This document shows, piece after piece, positions 1 through 11,389 of a stretch of 64,000 nt of DNA. The stretch comes from Osmia lignaria lignaria. Lineage: Eukaryota; Arthropoda; Insecta; Hymenoptera; Megachilidae. Both the position numbers and the translations under genes were made by a program. The stretch's first letter is position 1. Each line of letters opens with the position of its first letter. The notes beneath the pieces were generated by a model. That model was not told the origin of the DNA. It searched no databases and worked only from the letters and a program-made list of their open reading frames with translations. The stretch lies in the NCBI RefSeq assembly GCF_051020975.1, contig NC_135041.1, positions 11,172,256 through 11,236,255 on the forward strand, written 5' to 3'.

Positions 1-3000
1 AAAATTGTCAGGCACGGCACGGAATTATCATTTAATGTCTCCGCGTTATTGCGCTGGCTGGTGGAAGTAAAAGAAAACGGAATTGCCATGAATTATTCAA
101 GCAATCGCAGGAACGCGAAGCAATAGCGGTGTATCGCGGGATCGATACCGCATGGTTCGAACACTTGGCAACGATAAGTCCATTTACGCCCGACCATAAA
201 GCCGGATCGACGGAATTTTCAAGAAGATCATCGGGCAGGCGACCTTACGGGGCTACGAATTCTTGCCGCGCCACCGAAGCTTTGCTCAAGGTGCTTTTTT
301 ATTCGCAACACCATTTACGGTGGAACACTATCCGGTTCGACCACCTGAGGGCCAACGAACACACAATACTTCCAGCAACTCTTGCGTCTACCTGCTGCTC
401 GCGCCTTCTCCGCCCACTATTCCTGCCCGCGGTTTTGACCTCCTCACCTCTCGCTAGCCCGAGCTACCGCGAAAGAATCATCGCTAATGGATTTAAACGG
501 GGCAACAGGCTAACTTTACTGTTGCCGTCCTTCTTCCCGGCCGGTGCACAAACTGTATTCCTTGCTATCCAACACGTGCTGCTGATTTTCGTTTAGAATC
601 TTCAAAATGGCTATTTTCTTTAATACAATCTTAAGTATCTTTTCTTATTTTAATTAAAAATTTATCCAAAAATTTTCCAATTCACAGAAGCGCGGGATAA
701 TGTTTAAAAACTCTTGGATGGCGGACCATGGAGAGAGTCATACACTTTTAATTTAATTTTCTATTTCATATTATCTTCATTTTTTAAATTTTACATTGTT
801 TCTTTAAAAGTTATTCTAATATATAAAAGCTCTTCGTTTAAAAATTATATGTTTAACTTTAGGTTTTAATTTACTAAATTAATTTTTGTCCCTAATATTA
901 TTTTTAGATTATTTTATAATATTATTCGATGGAAAGCAGTTAATGTATAGTTTGGTTTATATGAAATATCACTTGATGAAATGACAAATTGAAATTAAGA
1001 ACGGATGAAATATATCCTGGGATACATTTCCAGCGAACGATAGAGATATCTGGATTCAACATTGTAACAATGATACAAAAGTAGTAGCATTGTACGGTCC
1101 AAGGAAATACATCATAGGGCAAGGTTACCATATTCCACGTGTAGAGAACGATATATCACTGCACCAGCTTGAAAGGATAAGATGATAACTCATGCCATAA
1201 GAAAACGTGACGTCATTCGACGTGTTCGTGCAGCTTTCATTGTTACAAACACGATATATTAATTACACAATTACCCATAAATGAAAACCGTAATAATAAA
1301 GTTAATTATATCAATTTGAAGCTGAAAGTTTGACGAAAATGACTATGAATTTTTCATTAACATTCTTAACGCAAACAAGGTTTATTGTTAATGCAAACAA
1401 CGAATCACCACGTTAAATAATATTTCTCAAGATAAATACTTTAATGCCAAATATTTTTAAAGCGTCGAAGGATATTGACTCTCAGAAATTGAAGAGCAGT
1501 TTAATTAAATTTGACAGCATCGTCGCGCTTAAAGCGTTTTCGACAAGAGTAAAAGAAGCGAAAGGTGCAAAGAGACGAGGTTATCTTCGTGACAATATCA
1601 GCTGTAAGGCGGTAAAATCACGTAAAACGATGGAGATGCATCGTGGAAAATAATAAGCAGCGGCGAGGCAGTTATTGGCACTGTGTAGGCGCGTAATTAC
1701 TTCTCTGGGAACCGGTAACCCGTCATCAAGCAATTTTGTAATTTGGAAGCTTCGCAGGTTCGCGCTATTTGCCCGCGGCTTCTGTTGCAGTATCCCTTAT
1801 TCACCATCGATGCGAAAAATCAGCTGCAACGATCGTTAAAAAACAGCAGGAGATTCCCTGATCAGAATAATTCTATATGGTAAGGATATTTTAAATCCTT
1901 CTTCTTAGAAACAAGATCATTTATATACTTCCGATGATAGATCCTAATTTATTACATATAGAACATCTTAGAAAATAATATAACAAATTCTTATACTATT
2001 CCTGTATAAAATGGATCGAAAACTTGAATGGTCGTTATCCTAATGAACTATCATCCAATTGCTGAATATTTAAAACACCCTTCAATGTCGATGATTTTTT
2101 AATACATGTTGTTAAGGTCATTAACCTAATTATTTTTTAATTTCTTAATAAACAACGACCGCTATATAACATTTTCAACCTTGATAACATATTGAAAATT
2201 CATTGAGATCAAATAGTGGGATTTTTGTCTAAATATTTACCAAAAATATATTCAAACGTCTCCAATGTCTCAATTTATATTTTTCCTTAAAAACCATGTT
2301 CAATTTTTATTGCAACCATAATCGTTTAACGTGTCCAATCAAAGTTGCTACATTGCCATCTTCAACGTCAATTACCAGCTGTTATTCTAAGGAGGATCGA
2401 AACATGCGATCGGGACATATTTATAAACAATTCCAAGAAAAGCTGACGAATCTCGCAAGATGTGTTTGGAAGAGAGGCGAACGTTGACGTTTCGCAAATT
2501 CTCTTTAGTATATACAACGGGAGTCAGCGCGTCGGATTGTTTAGCTGACGGATCGAGGGTGAAGGAAAAGGAAGTGGCTGGCGAAACTACGTCGCTAACG
2601 AGCCGCGCGTTCAATATCCTTAAAACTCTTCAGCCTTGATAAAAAGATTTCTTCTTTTCTTTGGGAGCTTGCGAAGAGCGGACCGGCAAGGAGCGAATGA
2701 CGGAGGCTCGGTGAAAAATACTCAACAGAGGGTTACTGAACCCATTTGTCATCCTCAAAAATAACTCCTTCACTTTTATGATAAACCATCGCTATGCAAC
2801 GTGGCAGCGCGTAGTTAACGCGAAAAAATATCGTCAGCCAGCCGAGTGACGGGAGTGCAGCAAAGAGGATGAGAGGCTGTTAAGAATATTTCGGCCACAT
2901 GTGTACATCAGAGGGAAATTATTTTCTGATTACGTTCCTCGAGGCTTTTACGTTCCGCCAATATGTAAACAGTTCCTCTTTTCTTTTAATTTTCTATATT

Positions 3001-3202
3001 TATTTGCACCTATTGTCTATATAATATTAACAAATAGTTATGTAATAAATTGATATCATGCGGCTTTCATTACTTTTAGAAACAAGCTTACAGTAGTCGC
3101 ATATGTGTTTGTATAATATGAGTATTTTAAATTATTTGTTATAGATTACGTTGTAAGAGTTAAATTAAGTCTAAAAAGTGTTTTATCTTAAGTCTTCTTT
3201 TT
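1..3202. other. non-coding stretch with one GC-rich block
   Basis: No exon is recognised. A GC-rich block at about 120-560 is open for 155 codons on +, but the translation has no domain, signal or splice context and is probably chance. The rest is AT-rich. A decayed copy of the TTAA/piggyBac-type repeat lies near 709-880. Confidence 0.4.
709..880 (+). mobile_element. decayed piggyBac-type miniature element, left end
   Basis: It carries the family signature GGCGGACCATGGAGAGAG (720-737), followed by the same AT-rich body as the copies at 7.3, 22.8 and 55.3 kb (a TTTAATTTAATTTT-like stretch, then an ATTGTTTCTTTAAAA-like stretch). The outer end is degraded and the right limit is estimated. Confidence 0.5.
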
Positions 3203-3590
3203 ATGCCATTGTGGTTTTTGGAGAGTTGCTCGATTTCTTCTTGTACTGAAAAAATATTTAGTCTTGCGAATGTCGTCATTTCTGACGTACTAAAATTCTT
3301 CCAAAATCCTGTGGAGGATTACAGCCTGTTCGCTTTGCATTTTTGTGTATGTGTGATTTGGCTGCTATTTATTATAATAGCATTTATGCATTAGAGTCTT
3401 GTTATTTGTGCTAAGTTTAGATTTTCATGAGATCAGCCAGTGTAACTGTTTTTTAACTAGTTTTATATGTTTAATTTTTCGTTTAACGTGCTCTTTCCAA
3501 GTAAGCTTATCGTCGAGATGTAAACACGTCCGTAGTGTGTCTGAAACGGAATTTTAATTTCCTCGTCGAAATCAACAGCGTCATCTCATA
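3203..3590 (-). pseudogene. Jockey-like non-LTR retrotransposon reverse transcriptase fragment (decayed)
   Basis: Read on the minus strand, 3532 down to about 3440 gives LHLDDKLTWKEHVKRK and then KKQLHWLI. This is the classic C-terminal RT segment of Jockey-clade LINEs (YLG.HLD..LTW..H followed by a YWLI-like block). Further down (about 3289-3261) the same frame gives YVRNDDIRK, matching the WYVRN..IR motif that ends these ORF2 proteins. In-frame stops and a frame change near 3535 show that it is dead. The preceding block (3540-3575) reads EIKIPF in another frame, as expected just before YLG. It is a short 5'- and 3'-truncated relic with no polyA tail seen. Family assignment rests on recalled motifs. 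Confidence 0.75.
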
Positions 3591-5088
3591 TTTGAAATAT
3601 ACCGATGTTACTAATGGAAATAACATTTAATTCGATTTGATTTACTTTGAGATTACATGGAACATGTTACGCTTCGCTGACGTTGCGACATTTTCTTCTA
3701 TCGAAATTTATAAGCCGGTAGAATATTTTTTCTCTCTCGGGCGTTATAATTTTCTATCGATCGTGTTTATTTTTCACGGAGAAGGAAGAAGTTCACGGAA
3801 GTGGGGAGATGTATTTGCTTGATACACTTGGGTGGTTAATCGGGTGTGCAGTGTCATAATTCTGGGCGTTCCGTTCGCGTCATCCCTTCTCGTGTTTGAA
3901 CACGCGTGCAACTCGAGGCGTGCGCGAGACGAGAAAATAAAGCAATAGACGCGGAACGAAAGCCTCGTGTCCTGCATGCAAATGCGATGTAATTCAACGG
4001 CGTCAATTAAAATCGCGCGAGAAATGAATCGGGACGCACGGATGCCGTGAAGCAACTCCGTTCTTCACGGGGTGCTTTCTTAGCTAGCTACGAAGTAATG
4101 TTATGACTCTCTCGTTACGACTTTGCGTTTTCAACGATCATTCATGATGTAGTACGTGGCTTCTTCGCTTCGTGATGTCTACCCCTTCATCGAATCACTT
4201 TAAAAACAGGTTACTTTTAGTAGTACGCTAAAAAAGCTCCCCTTTCCGTACGCATAACTTTTGAACGGATAAATTCCTAAAATTAAAACCTGTGTTCAAA
4301 ACTTTATGCACCCTTTAGCATTAGAAAAAATTCTGATTTAACTGTTTACATTTTTTCTCAAAGACCAAGCTCGTCCATCTGAGGGTTAAATCCTGATAAT
4401 TTCGTTCTCAAATATATTTATTTCAATTTCTATCGAAATTTAAAGGTTTATCGAGGTGTGCAGTTATAAATGAAATTCTGGTAATGAGAACCCTTCTATT
4501 CACGAGAGACTTTCCAAGGACGAAATTTCTGTTTGATTAATTGATTTGTCGACGGGACTTCATTAGACAGAGTAAACGAGACGCGTTTCGAGGTGTCGCA
4601 AATTTCTCTGCTGTACTTGATCAATCATCGCACTTCGAAACAGTAGCCAATGACCGGCCGGATGGTTGGAAAAGTTTCAAACCCGCGAATTGCACCGGTC
4701 GAGTACGAGTACCACTTCACTTTAACCAACCGTTTCTTTGTTCCTTCGTGCGAACGTCTCGAGGACGTCTCGTCGCATTCTGTGTGTTTTGTGGACAAGT
4801 TTTTGATCGGTCGCGAGACCGGCCTCTCGTTCCTTTCGATCATCCACGTAATCGCAGCTCAGTCCGATTTAATTTTAGATCCATCATCAAGTGGTGTTCT
4901 ACAGACTTTGTGATTTCATCTTTTTAACACGTGAACCAATGATGCGGCACATTTTATCTAGTTATTGTACCTGGTTTTTGCTCAGAGTTAAATCAATTTT
5001 GCAAATTTTTTCTTCGAATAAAGAAATTATTTTAATATTCTAACTATTCGAATAAATGTTAGAGGCGTGCGAGAATTCGAAAATATCA
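3591..5088. other. non-coding stretch
   Basis: No exon is recognised. The GC-richer interval 4540-4920 is open in two + frames and one - frame at once, which indicates high CpG and few stops rather than coding. No TE ends were identified. Confidence 0.35.
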
Positions 5089-5280
5089 GATCGGGTCGAC
5101 TCGGAATTGTTCGGGCCGGGTCGGATCAGCCCGGAATTATTCGGCTCGGGTTGGGTCGACTCGGAATTGTTCGGGCCGGGTCGGATTAGCCCGGAATTAT
5201 TCGGCTCGGGTTGGGTCGACTCGGAATTGTTTGAGTCGGGTTGAGTCTGGCCGGCTCGGAATTGATCGAGTCGGCTCGGT
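5089..5280 (+). repeat. 30/60-bp GC-rich tandem repeat
   Basis: Positions 5101-5160 and 5161-5220 are almost identical 60-mers differing by a single base, and a third decayed copy follows to about 5280. Each 60-mer is two diverged 30-bp halves beginning TCGGAATTGTTCGGG and CCGGAATTATTCGGC. Since 60 is a multiple of 3, one frame stays open and reads as SELFGPGR/PELFGSG peptides. There is no start context or splice site, so coding is unlikely. A similar CCGACCCGA-type low-complexity tract occurs at 63.44-63.67 kb. Confidence 0.85.
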
Positions 5281-7332
5281 TCTCCAGAATATAGATATGC
5301 AAGACTTCGAAAATTTTAGGTACTTGATACTCGACTTGTTGGTCGACCCAAGGTGAATTAGATAATTTTTTTATTATAATTTTCAATTCGCAAACATGTT
5401 GAATTAAGTTCGTCCCGAAACACAGTTCTCCAAATTTCAGGAATCCTGAGATATGTACTGGGAATCGAAATTTTTGATTTTAATTTAATACATTTCAAAT
5501 GTCCAAATTGTTCAGATATTAATAATCCAAATACGTTACTGAAAGTTAACAAATTCAGATCCTATACCCCGTTGAAGTAGACTCATTAAAGATCTATTTT
5601 ACGAGTGATCGGTTCGTTGAGAGGTGGAAACCACGAAGAAAGTCTTTTTATCGTTAGCTACCGTCACGAACCGAGACAAGAACCAGCGGAGCAAGGGTTC
5701 ACGAGATCGGACAATAAAGAGTCGGTGTTTATTACTCCTGGCGACATTGCAACGAGCGTGCAAACCGTGTTGTAACGATCGAAACAACGCTCGACGACGG
5801 TTTACCGGTATACGACGATAACGTACAACGTTCAGCTTCTTTGGATGAAGAATTCACGTGTGTGGATGTTGGACGCGAGTATCCTCAAGTTAAACGAAGC
5901 TGAATATTTATGGTTCAATTAGAAATCGATCGAGGATGCAAGATTAATTGATACCAATGCGGTGAACATATTGACTTCGGTCCTGATAATGTACACCAAG
6001 TGTTATTCACGTTTTTGTGTGCTTCAACCAACGCATTAACCGGTTAATCTCGTTTGCTTTACACTCGAATCTACGTGTCCCGTCTACACTGGTTTTGCGA
6101 CTATTTTTATGAATTATTATTGCAGCAGATGATCATTTTTATAGTCAAATATTATTTATTTATCCGTGGACTTGCATCCTTTGTATTGTGCAATAAAACG
6201 TGTTATCATTAATTAGTTTTAATGAGTTTGAGAAATTGTTAATTGTGAGGTAAGTCTGTACGCTGCAGAGTCGTATCAAGATTTTATGAGAGGCAAAGAA
6301 ATATTTTGTCTCAAAATGTAGATTGATAAATTTGTGCTATTTTACAATTGAACATATTGAAAATATTAATACTCATAAGTAGCATTATATTCTTCTAATA
6401 TATTTTTTCTACTCTTATGATAATTTTAAATTTTCCAAAGAAAATAATAACTTTCTCTTATGAAAATTTAAACAATATCTTATTTTGGATGAAAACAAAT
6501 ACAATGGCAAAATAATTTTACTTTTACTTACACATTATTCATCAATTGCAGAAATATAATGCAATTAACTTTGCTCTAAATAATTAATTTTTGGGGTAAC
6601 ACGTTTATCCACTCGTGTCTTTAATTCATTGCAATAATAAACATGTCGTAGTTTCGCATTTGTACGATAACGTCTCTCCCCAAACAGACACGAATTTTTC
6701 ATCATCCGCGACGCTTTTAATTCCGTTTTCATCGATGACCCAGAGAAACGTGGAATGTCTTTCAACTATCGGCGAGAAAATCTCACCGCCAAGCAACAGA
6801 TAGTCAGTGAGGCAAGGGTATAACGAATGGTCACGATAACTCGATGCTGCATTCACTTCGACCGCTGCTGGAAGAGGAAAACATGCGAGATCACCGTTAA
6901 GGTTTCGGAAGTACCTTTAAGAGAGTCGCAAACACGCGAGCAGTCAATGCGGTAATTCATTGAAAATTTATCACCTTCGAGAAACTTGCGAGCGGTATCA
7001 CGCGAGCCTACCTTCGCCCGCTCCACATCGCTAATCGACGGTAATTTTATTACCAGCGACATCTTCGTATATTTTCCCCATCTTTTCCCTTTACCGGTTA
7101 GTCAATGGAGAAAGTACTTAGAACGTATTAGGCACCGTGTACTCGTTGCTCTGGCTGAATTGAAACCTTTGTAGTATCGCTAGGTGAACGGGTTTTGATT
7201 GCGTACGCTATCTCCTGATACCTTTCCTGCATAAATAACACGGAATGATTTATCATCTTGATTGTCTAGCTGCTGAGTAACTCGCGTTTCGTTACGCGCG
7301 GTAATTGGTTGCTTTTATCAACTTTCTTTTTA
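5281..7332. other. non-coding stretch
   Basis: AT-rich with a few moderately GC-rich patches (5600-5850, 6600-7180). Small ORFs occur on both strands but none shows splice sites or recognisable protein motifs. Confidence 0.35.
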
Positions 7333-7727
7333 ACCCTCGCACGGCGGACCCTGGAGAGAGCCCCCGATTTTAATTTAATTTCGTATTATATCATTTTCAT
7401 TTTCTAAATTTGACACCATTTCTTTAAAAATGACACATTCAACTTTAGATTCACACTTTATCTACTGGAAGCCTGTTAATAGACTTGTCGACACTATCGG
7501 CTGTTGAAGAAAAATCAATTAATACCCTTTTGATTATTACAAAGTTAAGTCAGTTGAAATAATAAAAGTTAGATGTACTTCAATTAAGAAGAAATTGAAA
7601 AGAAAGGTTACACCTTTTAATTTTTAATTATTGTTAATTATAAAGTAATAGTGCATGGTTAGTAGATAATGTGTTAATATCTTTGTAAGGTTGGGTCACG
7701 ATTGACCCAAGTTTCGCTGTTCAACGG
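7333..7727 (+). mobile_element. piggyBac-type miniature element (long copy)
   Basis: It starts directly after TTAA (7329-7332) with CCCTCGCACGGCGGACC. It ends with GCTGTTCAACGGTTAGG, an imperfect inverted copy of the left end. Inside the right end is GGTCACGATTGACCCAAG, also present (inverted) in the intact 55.3-kb copy. The right TTAA is mutated. There is no transposase, so it is non-autonomous. Confidence 0.65.
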
Positions 7728-8504
7728 TTAGGTTTTATCCATTTTATTTTTGCTGCTTTGTATAAAAAAGGAATTATTTGAATATTGTTTATGTTATGAT
7801 AAAATTGAAATTGCCATTAATAAATGCCAAAATTGGCACAATTTATTCTAATAGCTTCCAGAGAGAACAGCAGCTAGTTTATTAAGGGTAAATGGAAACA
7901 ACCTTTATATCGTCCATTTGCTGCCAGTTATTTTCTGAAATCGTTCGCGAAAGTACGTCCAACTTCTTCGATTTCCTCGTTCAATGTCGTGGACCGACCA
8001 TGTTGGACGTTATCAACATGGAGTGTTCAGTATGGGCACCAAAGCACCCGAACCAGTATTCCCACGCGAATATCCCCCGAACCGTATCTGAACCTCGGTC
8101 CCGACGTGTTTCAAGAGATTTTTCTGCGAGTGGAATACGCTCTGAGAACGATTTGATGCGTGTGCTCCGTGACAGCGGAAACATTCATTTTTTGTAAACT
8201 GAAATTGCCCTGCGAACGTGGCTCGTGATAAAGGTAAACGAAACCTTGTTCACGTACTTTGTATATTGCTATAATTTATCGAGTGAAAAATTCAAATGAA
8301 AAGAATAAAAATTTTATTACTATTTTTCTTTATTAAGGATAAGAAAATATTGTAAATAAAAACACTTTTTAAATAATGGAATATCTCCTAAATAAGAGAT
8401 TTCTAAATTGCAAAATTACTGAATAATAGAATTTCTAAATAGAAAAATAGAATTTTCTAAATATTATAATATTTTAAACGGTATAGATTATTAACGTAAA
8501 TAGG

Positions 8505-8645
8505 TAAGGACCACGGAGAGCCTGCCCCATTTCCCAAAATGTGGATTGGTCCCCTCATTATTCTAAAATTCAGAAATTCTATATGGAATTCCAAAATTCC
8601 ATATTGCAAAATTTCTAAGGGGCTCAGCCCCCTCCCCCTCCAAAT
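8505..8645. repeat. TTCCAAAA-type 8-bp degenerate repeat with GC-rich flanks
   Basis: A core of TTC/AAAATTCC units (about 8565-8625) is framed by GC-rich ends (GAGAGCCTGCCCC on the left; GGGGCTCAGCCCCCTCCCC on the right). Similar cores occur at 36.6, 49.1, 53.5 and 61.3 kb. Confidence 0.5.
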
Positions 8646-9739
8646 AGAAGACTAATTACATCAATGGTAAAGATGTTAAACGATAGACAAACCTAAATAA
8701 AATTTCTGAATAAATGAAACTTATATTTATTTAAAATTTTCTATATTTGACATATGTTTTCATATCAAAAATGTTGATCTCTATGGAAACAGTGTCTACG
8801 ACAGTAGCAAAGTTTGAAGTTAATTTCGATCCGTGAAATGGGCTCAACAGGATGAGATAATGTCAGACGGTCTACCTGTCTCACAGAATCTACATGATTC
8901 GCTAACCTGGATCACCTGCCGTGCTAATCCCTTTGATCCTTCCTGGCACAGATAATCCATAGGCAAATATGTGGCTCGTCCTTAACAGGCAGATTTTGCA
9001 AGCAACCTTGACGTCGTTAAAGACCCTCGTTTTATTTTGTACACCTGCCGGATCCAAGGACCGTGGGAATCTCTGAAAAAAATGAACAAACTCTTCTTTT
9101 TTTAGTCTGATCATAAAAGAAGTATTTTGTTAAAATTCTCTATTATGCGCCTAAAAATTCGAAAGCTCCTCTTGAACATCAATGAACTGACAAGTGCAGA
9201 TAATCATCTCAAGTATATCTCATTCTATAAATGAAAATCACTTTCTCCGGGCAGCCACGACTTCTATGAATACATCTTCCTACAACATCATAGCGAAAGA
9301 TCGCTTCCTCCTCGAAGGATTAATGCACCTGGAACCGAAGTGCGTGCATCATCATTCTTCGTGCAGAAATTACGTCCAGGGAGAAGGAAAGTTGAGGATG
9401 AACGATGACATACGCTCGAAGCCAGGCCGAGGGTGGCGTTTTAATTGGGCAACTGTTCGTCGTGGACCAACCATTAGCGTAACTAGGATTTTTGTCTTTT
9501 GTCCTTTTTAATATCGCATTTTAAATTTTTCTATCCAGATTATTTAAAAAAAAGTCAAGTACTATGAAAAAAAAAATTTTAATCGCTATAAAATTATCGA
9601 AGATAATTTCCATCTTCCTATGCTAATTTTTCTCCCAACATATAATGATTTTCTTCCAAAGCACTATTAATAAAATAATTAAGAGTGGTTAAATTAAGAA
9701 TTGACAAATATTTGCTTTTTTTACTCATTTTAATACTGC

Positions 9740-9900
9740 AGGCGCTCGCTAATTCCCTGTTAGTAATGATTGAAAGGTTGTGTCACATCAACAGTAGAAC
9801 TGTGAAGCACGCATGGCACTGACGCTCGATAATTCTCCGTTCGATAATATTCTACCTATCCCTAGAGACCCAAAGGAGGGGAATTATTAAACACGTACTG
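9740..9900. repeat. degenerate repeat with GGCGCTCGCTAATTCCC ends
   Basis: GGCGCTCGCTAATTCCCTG at 9741 and GACGCTCGATAATTCTCCG at 9826 resemble each other. They also resemble the ends of the element at 24914-25145. Borders are not certain. Confidence 0.3.
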
Positions 9901-11323
9901 TAATTTGTAATAGGGTGTAGATGAAAGTAACTTATTCATGCCAATGGGGTCATCTGTAATCGTTTAAATCGTATCTCTTTGTTCGACGATCATCGCTGGC
10001 GTTCCTGGCACCTCTTCGCGCGATCAAAATGGCGCGGCAGTTTGAAAATCCGACGTCTCGCGATGCAAACCACGTGGACAGGACCCGGTGTTGCGACAGT
10101 AAACGTCGTGTCGCGTTTCAACGAACATGACAGCGACACAACGAGATGCAATTTTCTCGCGGGCCCGACGATGACGAGGTTGTTTCAAGAGATTGCCTCT
10201 CGTCGCCCAATTATGCGAGATCCTTTGCGCGTACAAGCGCGCTGAATCCTTGTCCGCTAACTCGTTTGCGTAATTTCTGCGTGAAATACTTGATCTTTCG
10301 CAGGGAAGAGCGATCTCTGTAATGGACATCGTAATCATAAGAAAAGTGTTAGCTCAATAGAAATCATTATCTTGGTCCATGATGATAGGGTTTGCTTAGA
10401 TCTGAGTTTAGAATGTTAACCCTTTCTCTTATGTTTTTTTCTTTTCGATAGTTGCGTCAGTCAGTGCTAACCATTCATTGCTTGAATGTTAAAACAAATC
10501 GTAATTCTAATCTGAAAGTACTAGTCAGGATGATCTTTTTATTAATAATTTGAATTTCTTTTGTTCATAATTTTTCAATAAACAATGCCAGCCGACTACA
10601 ACATTTTGAAAATTATTTATGTATGACGACTTTAACAACGAATTAAAAAATCATTAGGATCGAAAGATGATACCTTTTTCTAAATATTTACCTTGAAAGG
10701 ACATGAATTCTATTGGAATCCTCTGAATAATTAATCGAAAATGCGTGAGGTAGAGAATTTATTCAAAGTCGATTACGAAACGAATTTCAAACGACGCGCT
10801 GATCGATCAGCTCAGCTGATACGATTACGATCGAATCAATCAAATAACAATACTGTTAATAAAACTTGTCGAAGGAGATCAGCTGCAACGAAAGCTGTCG
10901 TATAATCCTTAAAGAACTTGACAGTAAGCGTCCCTTTTTAAGATCGAGCAATGCGAGTTACACGCACCGTATTGAATCCCGAAGCTTAAACGCCCTCTTC
11001 GGAATTCGCCTCTTTGTATTTAACCATTTCCATTTCCATATCGATTGAACGATGCAAATGAAGGCGTGTACCGTGTCGGATTGGTCCCGATCGCTATCAA
11101 AACAATCGATTCATTAATTTAATTTCATCCTGTCACCGCTTGACAATGGCTAGAAGCGGCATAAATCTTAATAATGGATGTAAAGCCAATAGCGTTTCCA
11201 TGGCTCGAAATGTGCTTCGAAGAGGATGCGATATCATGATAAATATTGATATTATTTATCGTTCCATTGAAGATATGTCGTTTTGTATCATCGATACACA
11301 AATTTATTCTTTTTCTGTTGCAG

Positions 11324-11389
11324 AAGACGCGTTTGCAATAGATCGGTTCCAAGCTCTACAGTTCATCATCATCAAAACGGACAAATTAG
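11324..11389 (+). CDS. probable EMI-domain exon of the EGFL7-like gene (ambiguous)
   Basis: A strong acceptor (TTTTTCTGTTGCAG, ending 11323) and a consensus donor (AG|GTAAAG at 11389/11390) bound 66 bases. In the frame starting at 11325 it reads RRVCNRSVPSSTVHHH, and RRVC is the EMI start in human EGFL7. Its phase (2 bases left over) fits the exon starting at 11500. The resulting EMI is short, with no C..RC.TYR block. A competing model keeps another frame to a donor at 11423/11424. That frame reads EPCIKYSVY, which looks like the missing EMI middle and is also phase-compatible with 11500. The two frames differ by one base, so a short frameshift or assembly error is possible. Confidence 0.5.

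Larger units (their letters stand above)
7728..11323. other. upstream region of the EGFL7-like gene; no exon identified
   Basis: The missing 5' exon(s) of EGFL7 (signal peptide, possibly start of EMI) should lie here or beyond the left edge, but none could be pinned down. The stretch holds a TTCCAAAA-type repeat at 8505-8645 and a degenerate TIR-like repeat near 9740-9900. A GC-rich patch at 9980-10340 is open on both strands, and AT-rich DNA makes up the rest. Confidence 0.35.

Noticed and set aside
129..596. 155-codon + frame
   Set aside because: Another overlapping + frame is also open, there is no recognisable motif, and composition is that of a GC-rich non-coding block.
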